Assembly: GCA_025359085.1 (NCBI GenBank)
Contig: JANYHL010000097.1
Span: 1 to 58,710 of the forward strand
Length of the DNA: 58,710 bases
From: Gammaproteobacteria bacterium
Lineage (GTDB): Bacteria > Pseudomonadota > Gammaproteobacteria > Burkholderiales > Burkholderiaceae_C
Reading direction: 5' to 3'
Within the stretch, counting starts at the first letter, position 1. Every line of letters begins with the position of its first letter. A program made the translations under genes and the position numbers. A model generated the notes under the pieces. That model made no database searches. It was not told the DNA's origin and saw only the letters and a list, made by a program, of their open reading frames with translations. This document shows, piece by piece, positions 43,780 to 53,998 of this stretch.

Positions 43780-46700
43780 TCATTTGCCCTCCATTCCCCG
43801 CTTCAGCCGCCACTGCTTGACCAACGCGTAGATCGCCGGAATCACGGCCAGCGTCAGCACCGTGCTGGAGATCATGCCGCCCACCATCGGCGCGGCGATG
43901 CGGCTCATGACTTCGGAGCCGGTGCCCGTGCCCCACATGATGGGCAACAGGCCGGCCATGATCGCCACCACCGTCATCATCTTGGGCCGCACGCGTTCAA
44001 CTGCGCCTTCCATCACCGCCTCGTACAAATCCTCCACGCCTGGCTCTTTGCCAGCCGCACGGCACTTGGTCTTGATGGCTTCCCAGGCGTGATCCAGGTA
44101 GATCAGCATGATGACACCGGTCTCGGCCGCCACCCCGGCCAGCGCGATAAAGCCGACCGCCACCGCCACCGACAGGTTGTAGCTCAGCGCCCACATCAGC
44201 CAGACGCCACCGACCAGGGCAAAGGGCACGGACAGCATCACGATCAGTGTCTCGGTGATGCGCCGGAAGTTCAGGTACAAGAGCAAGAAGATCGACAGCA
44301 GCGTGACCGGGATGACCACCTTCATTTTCTCGATGGCGCGTTCCATGTACTCAAACTGGCCGCTCCAGGTGACGTAATAACCGGGCGGGAACGTGACCTG
44401 CGCTGCGACTGCCTTCTTGGCGTCGGTAACATAGCTGCCAATGTCGCGCTCGCGGATGTCGACATAGATGTAGGCCGACAGCAGCGCGTTCTCGGTGCGG
44501 ATGCCGGGCGCGCCCTTGGCCACCACCACCTTGGCCACCTGGCCCAGGGGGACCATGGCGCCCTCCATGGTGGGCACCAGCACTTGGCTTGCGATCTGCT
44601 GCGGGTCACCGCGCAGTTCGCGCGGGTAGCGCACCGTCACGCCATAGCGTTCGCGTCCTTCCACGGTGGTGGTCACCATCTCGCCACCGAGTGCGGTGCC
44701 GACCACATCCAGCAGGTCGCCGACGCTCAAGCCATAGCGCGCCAGTTGTTCCCGGTCGGGTTCGATGTTGAGGTAAAAGCCGCCCGTGATGCGTTCGGCA
44801 AACGCGCTGGTGGTACCGGGAACGGCTTTCACCACGGTCTCGATTTGGCGGGCCAGCTTTTCCATTTCATCCAGATCCTTGCCGAACACCTTGATGCCAA
44901 TCGGCGTGCGGATGCCGGTCGACAGCATATCGATGCGGGCCTTGATCGGCATGGTCCAGGAGTTGGCCACACCGGGGAACTGCAAGGCCTTGTCCATCTC
45001 GGCAATCAGCTTATCGATGGTCAGGCCGGCGCGCCATTCAGAGGCGGGTTTGAGGTTGATCACGGTCTCGAACATTTCGGTCGGGGCGGGGTCGGTGGCG
45101 GTGTTGGCCCGGCCCGCCTTGCCGAAGACCGAAGTTACTTCAGGGAAGCTTTTGATAATTTTGTTTTGCGTCTGCAGCAGCTCGGCGGCCTTGGTGATCG
45201 ACATCCCAGGCAGCGAGGCGGGCATGTAGAGCAAGCTGCCTTCGTTGAGCGTGGGCATGAACTCGGAGCCCAATTTGGAGGCCGGATAGTAAGAAGCGAC
45301 CAACACCAACAGTGCCAGAAAAATAGTTAATTTTTTCCAGCGCATCACGCCCGCGATGATGGGGCGATAGACCCAGATCAAGAAGCGATTGACCGGGTTT
45401 TTAGACTCCGGCATGATCTTGCCGCGAATGAAAAGCAGCATCAGCACCGGCACCAGGGTGATGGAGAGCAGGGCGGCGCTGGCCATCGAGAAGGTCTTGG
45501 TGTAGGCCAATGGGGAGAACAGCCTTCCTTCCTGCCCTTCGAGCGCAAACACGGGCAAAAATGACACCGTGATGATCAACAGCGAGAAAAACAGCGCCGG
45601 GCCCACCTCTTTGCAAGCGTCCAGCATGGCCTCAAAGCGCTCGCTGGTGGTGTGGTTCTCCGGCAGGCGCTCCAGGTGCTTGTGCGCGTTTTCAATCATC
45701 ACAATCGCCGCATCAATCATGGCGCCAATGGCAATCGCAATACCGCCCAGGCTCATCAAATTGGAGCTCATGCCCAACAGCCGCATGGCAATAAAGGCCA
45801 TCAAGATGCCCACCGGCAGCATCAGGATGGCGACCAGGGCGCTGCGCACATGCATCAAGAAGACGACACACACCAGTGCCACGATCAACGACTCTTCAAT
45901 CAGCGTGCGTTTGAGCGTGTCGATGGCGCGGTTGATCAGCTCAGAGCGGTCATAAACCGCTTGTACCGTCACACCCTCGGGCAGGCCGGGGCCAATCTCC
46001 GCGATCTTGTCCTTCAGGTTGGCAATGACTTCCAGCGCGTTTTGGCCGTAGCGGGCCATGGCGATGCCAGAGACCACTTCGCCTTCGCCATTGAGCTCGG
46101 TGAGGCCGCGGCGCTCGTCCGGCGTCAGCTCGACCCGAGCAATGTCGCGGATCAGCACCGGCGTGCCTTTGTCGGCCTTGACCACCAGCAGTTCGATGTC
46201 GCTTTTCCCACGCAAGTAACCTTTGCCGCGCACCATGTACTCGGTCTCGGCCATCTCGACCGCACGGCCGCCGACGTCGCGGTTGGAGTCGCGAATCACT
46301 TGCGCCACTTTCATCAGCGGGATGTTGTAGGCCCGCAATTTGACCGGGTCCACCGTCACCTGGTAGGTTTGCACAAAGCCGCCGACCGAGGCGACTTCCG
46401 CCACACCATGCGCCTTGGTCAGCTGGTAGCGCACATACCAGTCCTGGATGCTGCGCAACTCGGCCAAGGTCTTGTCTTTGGCCAGTAAAGCGTATTGGTA
46501 AACCCAGCCCACGCCGGTCGCATCCGGCCCGATTTGGGGCGTGATGCCCTTGGGCATGCGACCCGAGGCAAAGTTAAGGTATTCCAGCACGCGCGAGCGG
46601 GCCCAGTAGATGTCGGTGCCGTCTTCAAAAATGATGTAGACAAAGGATGCGCCAAAGAACGAGAAGCCGCGCACCACCTTGGATTTGGGTACCGACAGCA

Positions 46701-46917
46701 TTGACGTGGTGAGCGGGTAGGTCACTTGGTCTTCGACCACCTGCGGTGCCTGGCCCGGATACTCGGTATAGACGATGACTTGGACGTCCGACAGGTCCGG
46801 CAGCGCATCGATCGGCGTGCGCAGCACGGCAAAGATGCCGCCCACGACGACAAACAAGGTGGCCAGCAGCACCAGAAAGCGGTTGCGGCCTGACCAATCA
46901 ATGATTCTGGAAAGCAT
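43780..46917 (-). CDS. cusA: CusA/CzcA heavy-metal RND efflux pump
   Basis: The 1045-residue inner-membrane pump begins MLSRIIDWSGRNRFLVLLAT. It has LPDLSDVQVIVYTEYPGQAP, the porter-domain segments and the transmembrane relay LGGIAIAIGAMIDAAIVMIE, whose aspartate and glutamate carry protons. The methionine-bearing region GVANSWTMPIKARIDMLSTG fits Cu(I)/Ag(I) pumps. It would expel Cu(I)/Ag(I) through CusB and CusC, driven by the proton gradient. It lies 12 bp after cusB. The length is normal and intact. Confidence 0.93.
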   Translation of the reverse strand: MLSRIIDWSGRNRFLVLLATLFVVVGGIFAVLRTPIDALPDLSDVQVIVYTEYPGQAPQVVEDQVTYPLTTSMLSVPKSKVVRGFSFFGASFVYIIFEDGTDIYWARSRVLEYLNFASGRMPKGITPQIGPDATGVGWVYQYALLAKDKTLAELRSIQDWYVRYQLTKAHGVAEVASVGGFVQTYQVTVDPVKLRAYNIPLMKVAQVIRDSNRDVGGRAVEMAETEYMVRGKGYLRGKSDIELLVVKADKGTPVLIRDIARVELTPDERRGLTELNGEGEVVSGIAMARYGQNALEVIANLKDKIAEIGPGLPEGVTVQAVYDRSELINRAIDTLKRTLIEESLIVALVCVVFLMHVRSALVAILMLPVGILMAFIAMRLLGMSSNLMSLGGIAIAIGAMIDAAIVMIENAHKHLERLPENHTTSERFEAMLDACKEVGPALFFSLLIITVSFLPVFALEGQEGRLFSPLAYTKTFSMASAALLSITLVPVLMLLFIRGKIMPESKNPVNRFLIWVYRPIIAGVMRWKKLTIFLALLVLVASYYPASKLGSEFMPTLNEGSLLYMPASLPGMSITKAAELLQTQNKIIKSFPEVTSVFGKAGRANTATDPAPTEMFETVINLKPASEWRAGLTIDKLIAEMDKALQFPGVANSWTMPIKARIDMLSTGIRTPIGIKVFGKDLDEMEKLARQIETVVKAVPGTTSAFAERITGGFYLNIEPDREQLARYGLSVGDLLDVVGTALGGEMVTTTVEGRERYGVTVRYPRELRGDPQQIASQVLVPTMEGAMVPLGQVAKVVVAKGAPGIRTENALLSAYIYVDIRERDIGSYVTDAKKAVAAQVTFPPGYYVTWSGQFEYMERAIEKMKVVIPVTLLSIFLLLYLNFRRITETLIVMLSVPFALVGGVWLMWALSYNLSVAVAVGFIALAGVAAETGVIMLIYLDHAWEAIKTKCRAAGKEPGVEDLYEAVMEGAVERVRPKMMTVVAIMAGLLPIMWGTGTGSEVMSRIAAPMVGGMISSTVLTLAVIPAIYALVKQWRLKRGMEGK

Positions 46918-46929
46918 GTTCAGTTCCTG

Positions 46930-48552
46930 TCAATGAGCGGCGTGCGGATCAGCGGGTTGGACGCTGGTGATGACCCATTCGCCGGGCTGACGCTCAATGA
47001 ACTCGACCGTGACTTTGCTGCCGGTCTTCAGCGCTTGCAGCAGTGCCGCATTGGCAGCCTTGAACTCCATCGTCATGGCGGGCCACTTGAGGCTGGCAAT
47101 GGGGCCGTGGTTTAAGGAAACCGTGCCCGCCTTCAAATCAACGCTATCCACCGTGCCGGTCGCCTGGTGGCCCACGGTCTTGGCAGGTCCTGCCCCTGGC
47201 ACGGTCTGCGCCGCCATAGCTGGGGCGGCGCTGGCTGCTGCCGCCGGTGCGGGCACCGGGGCTGAGCTCCCCAAACCCCCGAGCGCGGCCTTGAGGTTGC
47301 TTTCGGCATCAATCAGGAAGTTGGCCGCGACCACCACTTGCTCGCCTTCTTTGACACCGTCACGCACTTCCACGTGGGTGTCGCTGCGCGCGCCCAGCTT
47401 GACCTCACGCGGTTCAAAACGGCCGGGCGCCTGCTGGATCAAAACAATCTGACGGGTACCGCTGTCAATCACCGCCGACACCGGCACGGTGACCACCTGG
47501 CCTTTGGCCGTGATCGGCAATTCAACCTGGGCAAACATACCGGGCTTGAGCAGCAAACCGGGGTTGGCGAGCTCCACGCGCACGGCCACGGTGCGCGTTT
47601 CGGCCTTGAGCGTTGGATACACATACGTGACCCGGCCCGCAAACGCTTTGTCTGGGTAGGCATTGATTCTCACCGTGGCTTGGGCGCCGTTTTTGACCAG
47701 GCCAATGTCTTGCTCAAACACGTCAGCAATCACCCACACCGCTGACAAATCTGCGATCTGATACAGCGCTTCGCCGGGCATGAAACGCATACCTTGCACC
47801 GCCTTTTTTTCCATCACGATACCGCTGACGGGCGAGCGAAAAGTCAGCGTGCGCGTCGTCGCGCCTGACTGCGTCAACGCCTTGATCTGCGCTTCTGAAA
47901 TATCCCAGTTGCGCAGCCGTTGCAAGCTGGCGTCGGCCAGTTGTCGCATGCCCGACTGCGCCTGGCCGCCCGCATCCTTGAGCGTGGTGACGCCCTGCAC
48001 CGCAATCGCATACTCACGCTGGGCGGATACCAGCTCCGGGCTGTAAACCTCAAACAGTGCTTGGCCCTTGCCCACGGCCTGACCGGTGACGTTGGCGTGC
48101 AGGCGCTCCACATAGCCTTCAAACTTGGGTGTGATGGCGTAGACGCGCCGCTCGTCGGGCTCGATGCGACCCGAGGCGCGCACGGCTTTGTCAAGCGCGC
48201 GCAGTTGCGCCGCTTCCGTGCGCACGCCGAGCTTCTGTACTTTTTCGGTGCTGATCCTGACCTGATTGGCTGGCGCTGTTTCTTCATCTGCCCCACCGGC
48301 ATAGACGGCGATGTAGTCCATGCCCATCGGGTCTTTTTTCGGCGTGGGTGAGGTATCCGGCAAGCCCATCGGGTTGCGGTAGTACAACAATTTTCTCTGA
48401 GCGCCCGCCGTGCCCGTGCCACCGACACCCGCGGTCGCGGCTGCAGTTTCCTGCGGTCCGGACGCTGCGCCCTTATGGCCCAGCCAGTAACCACCGCCCG
48501 CAGCGATTACCGCCACTAAAACGCCCACCACCATGCCCGTGTTCTTATTCAC
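46930..48552 (-). CDS. cusB: CusB membrane-fusion protein with C-terminal CusF-like domain
   Basis: The 540-residue periplasmic adaptor has an N-terminal membrane anchor. A heavy-metal-binding motif follows with YYRNPMGLPDTSPTPKKDPM. The HlyD-like hairpin and barrel domains lie at about 110-400. After a Pro/Ala linker (about 425-455) a CusF-like domain follows: GTVDSVDLKAGTVSLNHGPI and LKWPAMTMEFKAAN with the W and MxM copper ligands. In E. coli CusF is separate; here it is fused, so metal transfer may be intramolecular. The start is a GTG at 48552 overlapping the cusC stop. Confidence 0.92.
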   Translation of the reverse strand: MNKNTGMVVGVLVAVIAAGGGYWLGHKGAASGPQETAAATAGVGGTGTAGAQRKLLYYRNPMGLPDTSPTPKKDPMGMDYIAVYAGGADEETAPANQVRISTEKVQKLGVRTEAAQLRALDKAVRASGRIEPDERRVYAITPKFEGYVERLHANVTGQAVGKGQALFEVYSPELVSAQREYAIAVQGVTTLKDAGGQAQSGMRQLADASLQRLRNWDISEAQIKALTQSGATTRTLTFRSPVSGIVMEKKAVQGMRFMPGEALYQIADLSAVWVIADVFEQDIGLVKNGAQATVRINAYPDKAFAGRVTYVYPTLKAETRTVAVRVELANPGLLLKPGMFAQVELPITAKGQVVTVPVSAVIDSGTRQIVLIQQAPGRFEPREVKLGARSDTHVEVRDGVKEGEQVVVAANFLIDAESNLKAALGGLGSSAPVPAPAAAASAAPAMAAQTVPGAGPAKTVGHQATGTVDSVDLKAGTVSLNHGPIASLKWPAMTMEFKAANAALLQALKTGSKVTVEFIERQPGEWVITSVQPADPHAAH

Positions 48553-49820
48553 AAATCTTCTCCCAATAATTTTTCGATTTCAGCCAAGCGCATTTGACCT
48601 TCCAACTGCGCCTTGATCTGACTTTGTTTGGCTTGGCGGATCTGGCGCTGGGCGTCAAGCAGGTTGGCAAATTCGAGTTTGCCATTCTCATAGCTGGCCA
48701 TCGCGGAGTTGAATGTCAGATCCGCCTGCGGTAGCAAGCTGCGGGTGGCCAACACCTCGGTGTGGCGTGCGGCTTCGACCGCAGTCAGGTTCTGCGTCAG
48801 CTCCGCCAGCACCTGGTTGGCGGCGGCTTCTTTGCGCGAGCGGGCGGCCCCGAGCATGGCTTCTGCTTCTCGTTCCATGGCACGCCGGGACGATTGCTGC
48901 AGTGGAATGTTGACCTCCAGCATCAAGCCCCACTCCTTGACGGTGGTTTGAGTCTGCGTGGGCGTGATACTGAGTGTGAAATCGGGATAGCGGTTCTTCA
49001 AGGTCAAGTCCCGGCTCTTCTCGGCGGCCTGGATGCGGGCCTCCTCAATGAACAATTGCGGGTTGCGGTCGCGCACGCGCTGTTCCAGCTTGGCATAGTC
49101 CAATTGGGCTGGCAAGGGCAAGGGGCGCAGGCGCTCGGGCGGGGCCAGCGCTGCCTGCGCAGGGCGCGCCAACAGGGCGTTCAAGCGCGCATCCACTTGC
49201 TGGCGTTCGCTTTCAATCATCACCAATTCATTGCGCATGACGGTCTGCTCAACCTGGGCCCGGATAACGTCTTGTTGTGCCGCCAAACCACCGGCATAAC
49301 GGCTTTGCGCCACTTGCTCCAGGCGCCCCATCAAGTCAATAATTTCTTGCGTTAGTTGCTCATTGCCGCGCAAATAGTGGCGCTGCGCCTGCAAAGTTTT
49401 GATTTTGGACGCCAGCTCAAGCCAGCTGCCGAGCGCTTTGCCTTCGCTGCCCTGCGCGTCAAAGCGCGCAATGTCCCGTTTCAGGTCGCGCTTGCCGAAC
49501 CACGGCAAGTCCTGCATCAAGGTGTAGCGCGTGCTGCCCACCTTGGCAGGTAAAAGCGTCGGGCTCTGTTCACCCATTTTGGTAATGTCCATCCACTCGG
49601 TGCGGAACTTGGGGTCGGGCAAGGCGCCGGCGGGGACGACACGTTCGACGGCGGCCTGCGCCTCAAAGCGCATGCTGGCGTATTCCGGGTTGCCCGCTTT
49701 GGCCAGCTCAAGCAGGGCGGGCAAACTAGCGCCTGGCAGTGCTTCACTGGCGAGCACGCCAGCAGGCACAGCCATGACCAGCACAGCAGCGATCGCGCTG
49801 GCGCTTAATAGGTGTTGCAT
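48549..49820 (-). CDS. cusC: TolC-family outer-membrane channel (CusC-like)
   Basis: The 423-residue protein has a signal peptide ending at GVLASEA. Two coiled-coil repeats of the outer-membrane efflux family follow, including RYAGGLAAQQDVIRAQVEQT and YENGKLEFANLLDAQRQIRQ. It should form the trimeric exit duct for the CusBA pump. I set the start at ATG 49820, 4 bp after the DsbA-like gene, because the signal peptide begins there. There is no lipobox, unlike E. coli CusC. Confidence 0.88.
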   Translation of the reverse strand: MQHLLSASAIAAVLVMAVPAGVLASEALPGASLPALLELAKAGNPEYASMRFEAQAAVERVVPAGALPDPKFRTEWMDITKMGEQSPTLLPAKVGSTRYTLMQDLPWFGKRDLKRDIARFDAQGSEGKALGSWLELASKIKTLQAQRHYLRGNEQLTQEIIDLMGRLEQVAQSRYAGGLAAQQDVIRAQVEQTVMRNELVMIESERQQVDARLNALLARPAQAALAPPERLRPLPLPAQLDYAKLEQRVRDRNPQLFIEEARIQAAEKSRDLTLKNRYPDFTLSITPTQTQTTVKEWGLMLEVNIPLQQSSRRAMEREAEAMLGAARSRKEAAANQVLAELTQNLTAVEAARHTEVLATRSLLPQADLTFNSAMASYENGKLEFANLLDAQRQIRQAKQSQIKAQLEGQMRLAEIEKLLGEDL

Positions 49821-49824
49821 AGGT

Positions 49825-50481
49825 TTACTTTGTGTTGGCGTTGACCAGTGCCTCGTCCACCAGCGTCTGCAACTGCTCAAAGCCAAAGCTGGGCAGCGGT
49901 TTGCCGTTCACGAAGAATTCGGGCGTCATGGTCACGTTCATGGTTTTGGCGTCCGCCAGGTCTTGCGCAACGATGCGGTCAATCTCCGGTGAATTCATAT
50001 CGTTACGAATGCGTGCCATGTCCAGGCCCAAGCTGGCCAGGGGAGACCAGATCAAGTCCAGTTGCGCGGTATGGTTTTGCACCCAGACTGGCTGGGACGC
50101 AAACAGCGCCTCCAGTGTTGGCTGGAACTTTCCTTGTTGGTGCGCCGCCTCCATCACCTTCACCACCTGATCGGAGCCGGGGTGAAAGGGCGCGTAACGC
50201 ACCGATACCCGAATCTTGCCCGGATGGGCCGCCATCAGATTTTTCACCATCGGGTAGAAATCGCGGCAGGTGCCGCAAGCCGGGTCCAGAAATTCGACGA
50301 TGTGGACCGGTGCGTCCGCATTACCGAAGGTCGGGGAGTGTGGGCGTACCAGGGCGACCTGGTTTTTCGCCGCCAGCTGAGCTGCCTGTTCGGTTTTCTG
50401 GTTCTTGTAAAAGAACGCTCCAGCGACGAACGCGGCAATGAGCAGAACGGCGGCGACAGTGAAAATACTTTTTTGTTTCAT
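49825..50481 (-). CDS. DsbA-like thioredoxin-fold disulfide oxidoreductase
   Basis: A single N-terminal membrane helix (about 7-25) anchors the 218-residue protein. The active site is CGTC in FLDPACGTCRDFYPM. The cis-proline loop is VTMTPEFFVNGKPLP. The fold matches DsbA/BdbD-type thiol oxidants acting in the periplasm. It overlaps the dsbB gene by 4 bp (ATGA), which makes the two an oxidase pair. Its position between dsbB and cusC ties it to copper tolerance. Confidence 0.9.
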   Translation of the reverse strand: MKQKSIFTVAAVLLIAAFVAGAFFYKNQKTEQAAQLAAKNQVALVRPHSPTFGNADAPVHIVEFLDPACGTCRDFYPMVKNLMAAHPGKIRVSVRYAPFHPGSDQVVKVMEAAHQQGKFQPTLEALFASQPVWVQNHTAQLDLIWSPLASLGLDMARIRNDMNSPEIDRIVAQDLADAKTMNVTMTPEFFVNGKPLPSFGFEQLQTLVDEALVNANTK

Positions 50482-50897
50482 TGGGGTGTTTTCAAGTAAG
50501 CGGTGATCAGCAACGCGTTAACCACCAGGAATGCAAAAAAAGAAAGCAATGGGATGGTGACAAACCCCAACCATTCAACCTGCACGGTGGAACAGGGGAT
50601 GCCTTGTCGGCAAGGGGTCAGGCTTTCCGGGATGTAGCCGGCCACCAGCAGCAGGTGAAAACCCGCCACCAACAAGCCGACGAGGGCCAGCGGCAGCGCG
50701 TAGCGCAGCACTTTCGGGTCGAACGGAAAGAGCCCTGCCGCCAGGATGAAAACCAGCGGGAACATGAAGATGCGCTGGTACCAGCACAGGACACAAGGCG
50801 CAAAGCCCATGATTTCGCTCATGAACAAGGCGCCCAGGGTGGCGGTGGCGGCGATCAACCACGCGCCAAAAACAAATGTCCAGGAGGAGGTCTTCAT
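50478..50897 (-). CDS. Disulfide bond formation protein DsbB/BdbC
   Basis: The 139-residue protein has four membrane helices. The first redox pair is in GFAPCVLCWYQRIFMFPL. The second pair is Cys near residues 96 and 101 in LTPCRQGIPCSTVQVEW. It should pass electrons from the adjacent DsbA-like protein to quinone. The short BdbC-like length fits dedicated pairs found in accessory operons. The start codon lies 28 bp downstream of the cusF-like gene. Confidence 0.9.
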   Translation of the reverse strand: MKTSSWTFVFGAWLIAATATLGALFMSEIMGFAPCVLCWYQRIFMFPLVFILAAGLFPFDPKVLRYALPLALVGLLVAGFHLLLVAGYIPESLTPCRQGIPCSTVQVEWLGFVTIPLLSFFAFLVVNALLITAYLKTPQ

Positions 50898-50925
50898 GCT
50901 GATCGGTCTGCGTTAACGCAATGCC

Positions 50926-51279
50926 TTATTTGACCGGCTCAAAGCGCAGCACCGTCATGTTGTCATCGGCAGGGTCGGTGGCGAAGCGAATCTTCTGCCC
51001 GACCTTCATTTGGTCGAGCCAGGCGGCATCTTTGACCTTGTAGGCCATGGTCATGGGCGGCATGCCGTTAGGTAGCGCACCGTGCGTCAAGGTGACGCTT
51101 CCTTTGGTTTTGTCGATTTTCTTCACCAGGCCCTCGCCCAGGGCAGCATCCGGGGCCTTGGCAGCGGGCATCGCGATGGCCACGCCCTGCATTTTGTGGT
51201 CGGTTTGGGCCAAGGCTGGCACGGTGAAACCTGCGGTGGCAAGCGCCAGGAGCAAGACAGAATGAAATCGGGTTGTCAT
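50926..51279 (-). CDS. cusF: Periplasmic CusF-like copper-binding protein
   Basis: The 117-residue protein has a signal peptide ending at VPALAQT. The CusF fold follows with LVKKIDKTKGSVTLTHGALP and the ligand strand MPPMTMAYKVKD; MxM plus an upstream His are the copper ligands. The usual tryptophan ligand appears shifted or missing (AWLDQMKVG). It is a second CusF besides the domain fused to CusB. The ATG at 51279 follows AAAGGATCG. It lies downstream of the internal ATTACA box. Confidence 0.85.
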   Translation of the reverse strand: MTTRFHSVLLLALATAGFTVPALAQTDHKMQGVAIAMPAAKAPDAALGEGLVKKIDKTKGSVTLTHGALPNGMPPMTMAYKVKDAAWLDQMKVGQKIRFATDPADDNMTVLRFEPVK

Positions 51280-51349
51280 AAAGCGATCCTTTGGTAAATG
51301 GGATGACCGCATTGTCGTCAATGGGCACCGACAGCAAGCTGTCGCGTAC

Positions 51350-51365
51350 ATTACATTTTTGTAAT
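51350..51365. promoter_or_regulatory. Predicted CusR/CopR box at the 3' end of copA
   Basis: ATTACA-TTTT-TGTAAT is a perfect palindrome overlapping the copA stop, about 70 bp upstream of the cusF-like start. It shares its design with the box before copA/cusR and probably gives the downstream genes their own copper-responsive promoter. Confidence 0.65.
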
Positions 51366-53777
51366 TTTAGATTCGCCCGCCATCGGCTCGGTGATCAAGC
51401 GGGCCCCCCGCAGACGCAACGCATTGCCAATCACCGACACCGAACTGAAGCTCATGGCCAGGGCCGCGATCATCGGCGACAGCAGCCAGCCGGTCAGCGG
51501 GTACAGCACACCGGCAGCAATTGGAATACCCAGCGCGTTATAGAGGAGGGCGAACAGCAGGTTCTGCTTCATGTTGGCCACCGTCGCATCGGACAGCGCC
51601 CTTGCAATTGCGATGCCGCGCAAATCACCCTTGACCAGCGTGATCTGGGCGCTGTTCATCGCCACGTCGGTGCCGGTGCCCATGGCGATACCGACATCGG
51701 CTTGGGCCAGCGCGGGCGCATCGTTGATGCCGTCGCCCGCCATCGCTACCGCACGGCCTTCCTTTTGCAGCCGCTCCACCAGTGCCAGCTTGTCGGCCGG
51801 TTTGACTTCGCCATGCACCTCGTCGATACCCAGACGTGCGGCCACGGCCTTGGCCGTGGTCAGACCATCGCCGGTGGCCATCACAATGCGCAAACCGGCG
51901 GCCTTGAGCGTTGCCAAGGCCTCCGGCGTGCTGGACTTGATCGGATCCGACACCGCCAGCAGGCCCGCCAACTGACCATCGACCGCCAGATGCATCACGC
52001 TGGCACCCTCGGCGCGCAAGGTCTCGGCCTGGGACACCAAGGGTGCCAGCGGGACGCCTATTTGTTCCATCAATGTGCTATTGCCCAGCGCCAATTGATG
52101 GCCTGCGACCTGTCCACGCACGCCGATGCCGGACCCCGATTCAAAATTTTCCGGCTTGTCCAGTGTCATGCCGCGCTCGCGGGCGGCGCGCACGATGGTT
52201 TCGGCCAACGGATGCTCACTGCCCTGGTCCAGGCTGGCAGCCAGGCGCAACACGTCGTCGGCCGCAAAACCCGGGGCGGGAACGGCACGCTCAAAAGCCG
52301 GGCGCCCCTCCGTCAGGGTACCGGTCTTGTCAATGATGAGTGTGTCAATCTTGCGCAGATTCTCGATCGCTGCGGCATCGCGAAACAGCACGCCCTGTGT
52401 CGCGCCGCGACCGGTTGCCACCATGATGGACATCGGCGTGGCCAGGCCCAGGGCGCAGGGGCAGGCGATGATGAGCACCGCCACCGCGTTGATCAGGCCG
52501 AAAACCCAACTCGGCTCAGGACCAAAAAACCCCCAGGCAAAAAAAGTCAGCGCGGCAATGGTCACGACAGTCATGACAAAGTAGCCCGCGACCAGGTCGG
52601 CCATGCGCTGCATCGGCGCTCTGGAGCGCTGGGCTTGTGCGACCATCTGCACGATCTGTGCGAGTACCGTGCTGGAGCCCACCCGCTCTGATCGGATCAC
52701 CAGCGCGCCACTGGTGTTGAGTGTCGCGCCTATGACCTTATCCCCGACGCGCTTGCTCACAGGCAAGGGCTCACCGGTGAGCATGGACTCATCAACGGAA
52801 CTGCTACCTTCGTTAACCGTACCGTCCACCGGTACTTTCTCTCCGGGACGGATGCGCAACACATCGCCCACATGCACGTGGCTTAAGGGTACGTCTTCTT
52901 CGCTGCCATCGTCCCGGATACGCCGTGCGGTTTTGGGTGCCAGGCCGAGCAGGGATTTGATCGCCGCCGACGTTTGGGAACGGGCTTTGAGCTCCAGCAC
53001 CTGACCCAGCAAGGTGAGCGAGATAATCACGGCGGCTGCTTCAAAGTAGACGGCGACGCGTCCCATCGAGATGAACGAGGTCGGAAACACTTGTGGCGCC
53101 ACCGTCGCCACCACGCTGTAGACAAAAGCGGCGCCGGTGCCCAAGCCGATCAAAGTCCACATGTTCGGGCTGCGGTTCACCACCGACTGCCAGCCGCGAA
53201 CGAAGAACGGCCAACCGGCCCACAGGACGATGGGCGTGGCAATGACCAGTTCAACCCAGCTCTGCACGGCCATGTCCATCCACTGCAGACGGTGGCCCAA
53301 CATGGCGAGCACAAAGACGCTGGCGGTCAGCGGCAAGGTCCACAAGAAGCGGCGCTGAAAGTCGCGCAACTCAGGGTTCTCGTCATCCTCAAGACTGGGC
53401 AGCTCCGGCTCTAGCGTCATGCCGCATTTGGGGCAGTTGCCGGGATGGTCCTGGCGCACCTCCGGGTGCATCGGGCAGGTGTAAATCGTAGCGTCGGCCG
53501 GTGAAAGTGACTTCGGCGCCAATGATGCCGGCGATGGCGGTGCGGCTAGGTGGGCAGCGGGAGACAGGTAGGGCAGCGGATCGGCGGCGAACTTGCTCTG
53601 GCACTTGGCGCTGCAGAAATAGAAGGTGCGTCCCTCGTGCGCCAACTGGTGCGCTGACTGCGCGGTTACCGGCATGCCACACACCGGGTCTTTCAGCGGC
53701 GGCGCCACATCCGCGCCTGATCCGGGTTCTGCAAGCGGATGTTCGCTCGAATGGGCAGGGTGCACGGGGTGATTCAT
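51351..53777 (-). CDS. copA: Copper-translocating P1B-type ATPase with YHS and metal-binding N-terminus
   Basis: The 808-residue pump has an N-terminal YHS-type domain (DPVCGMPVT and [16 protein letters not shown]). A heavy-metal-binding domain follows ([20 protein letters not shown]). The CPC transmembrane motif is in [15 protein letters not shown]. The phosphorylation motif is DKTGTLTEG, and [14 protein letters not shown] is the hinge. It lacks the usual HMA domain. It exports Cu(I) from cytosol to periplasm using ATP. The ATG at 53777 follows GAGGAG. It heads the leftward copper operon. Confidence 0.92.
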   Translation of the reverse strand: MNHPVHPAHSSEHPLAEPGSGADVAPPLKDPVCGMPVTAQSAHQLAHEGRTFYFCSAKCQSKFAADPLPYLSPAAHLAAPPSPASLAPKSLSPADATIYTCPMHPEVRQDHPGNCPKCGMTLEPELPSLEDDENPELRDFQRRFLWTLPLTASVFVLAMLGHRLQWMDMAVQSWVELVIATPIVLWAGWPFFVRGWQSVVNRSPNMWTLIGLGTGAAFVYSVVATVAPQVFPTSFISMGRVAVYFEAAAVIISLTLLGQVLELKARSQTSAAIKSLLGLAPKTARRIRDDGSEEDVPLSHVHVGDVLRIRPGEKVPVDGTVNEGSSSVDESMLTGEPLPVSKRVGDKVIGATLNTSGALVIRSERVGSSTVLAQIVQMVAQAQRSRAPMQRMADLVAGYFVMTVVTIAALTFFAWGFFGPEPSWVFGLINAVAVLIIACPCALGLATPMSIMVATGRGATQGVLFRDAAAIENLRKIDTLIIDKTGTLTEGRPAFERAVPAPGFAADDVLRLAASLDQGSEHPLAETIVRAARERGMTLDKPENFESGSGIGVRGQVAGHQLALGNSTLMEQIGVPLAPLVSQAETLRAEGASVMHLAVDGQLAGLLAVSDPIKSSTPEALATLKAAGLRIVMATGDGLTTAKAVAARLGIDEVHGEVKPADKLALVERLQKEGRAVAMAGDGINDAPALAQADVGIAMGTGTDVAMNSAQITLVKGDLRGIAIARALSDATVANMKQNLLFALLYNALGIPIAAGVLYPLTGWLLSPMIAALAMSFSSVSVIGNALRLRGARLITEPMAGESKITKM

Positions 53778-53943
53778 ATTGCTCCTCGAATTCTGGCTCA
53801 GGACTAGGGTCACAGTCGTCAGTCAGGCCGTCTGTGCGCAAACACACGCAACAAGGCGTGAACCAAGACGAATTGAGCCTGCTCCGACGCGCCGCACTGG
53901 CGGCAGTGTGCAAATCTGTACCCATCATCAAGCTGACCGCCAG

Positions 53944-53959
53944 ATTACATTCCTGTTAT
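53944..53959. promoter_or_regulatory. Predicted CusR/CopR box in the copA-cusR divergent region
   Basis: ATTACA-TTCC-TGTTAT differs from a perfect ATTACA-N4-TGTAAT palindrome by one base. It lies 39 bp before cusR and 167 bp before copA. CusR-type regulators usually bind such inverted sites in divergent copper promoters. Confidence 0.6.
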
Positions 53960-53998
53960 CTGGCGCGCGCTGACGCCCAGGCAGCGCAAAATGACGAC

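Noticed and set aside
51329-51344. CGACAG-CAAG-CTGTCG hairpin upstream of the cusF-like gene as an attenuator
   Set aside because: The stem is only six base pairs, has no T-run and no leader peptide, so it may be chance.
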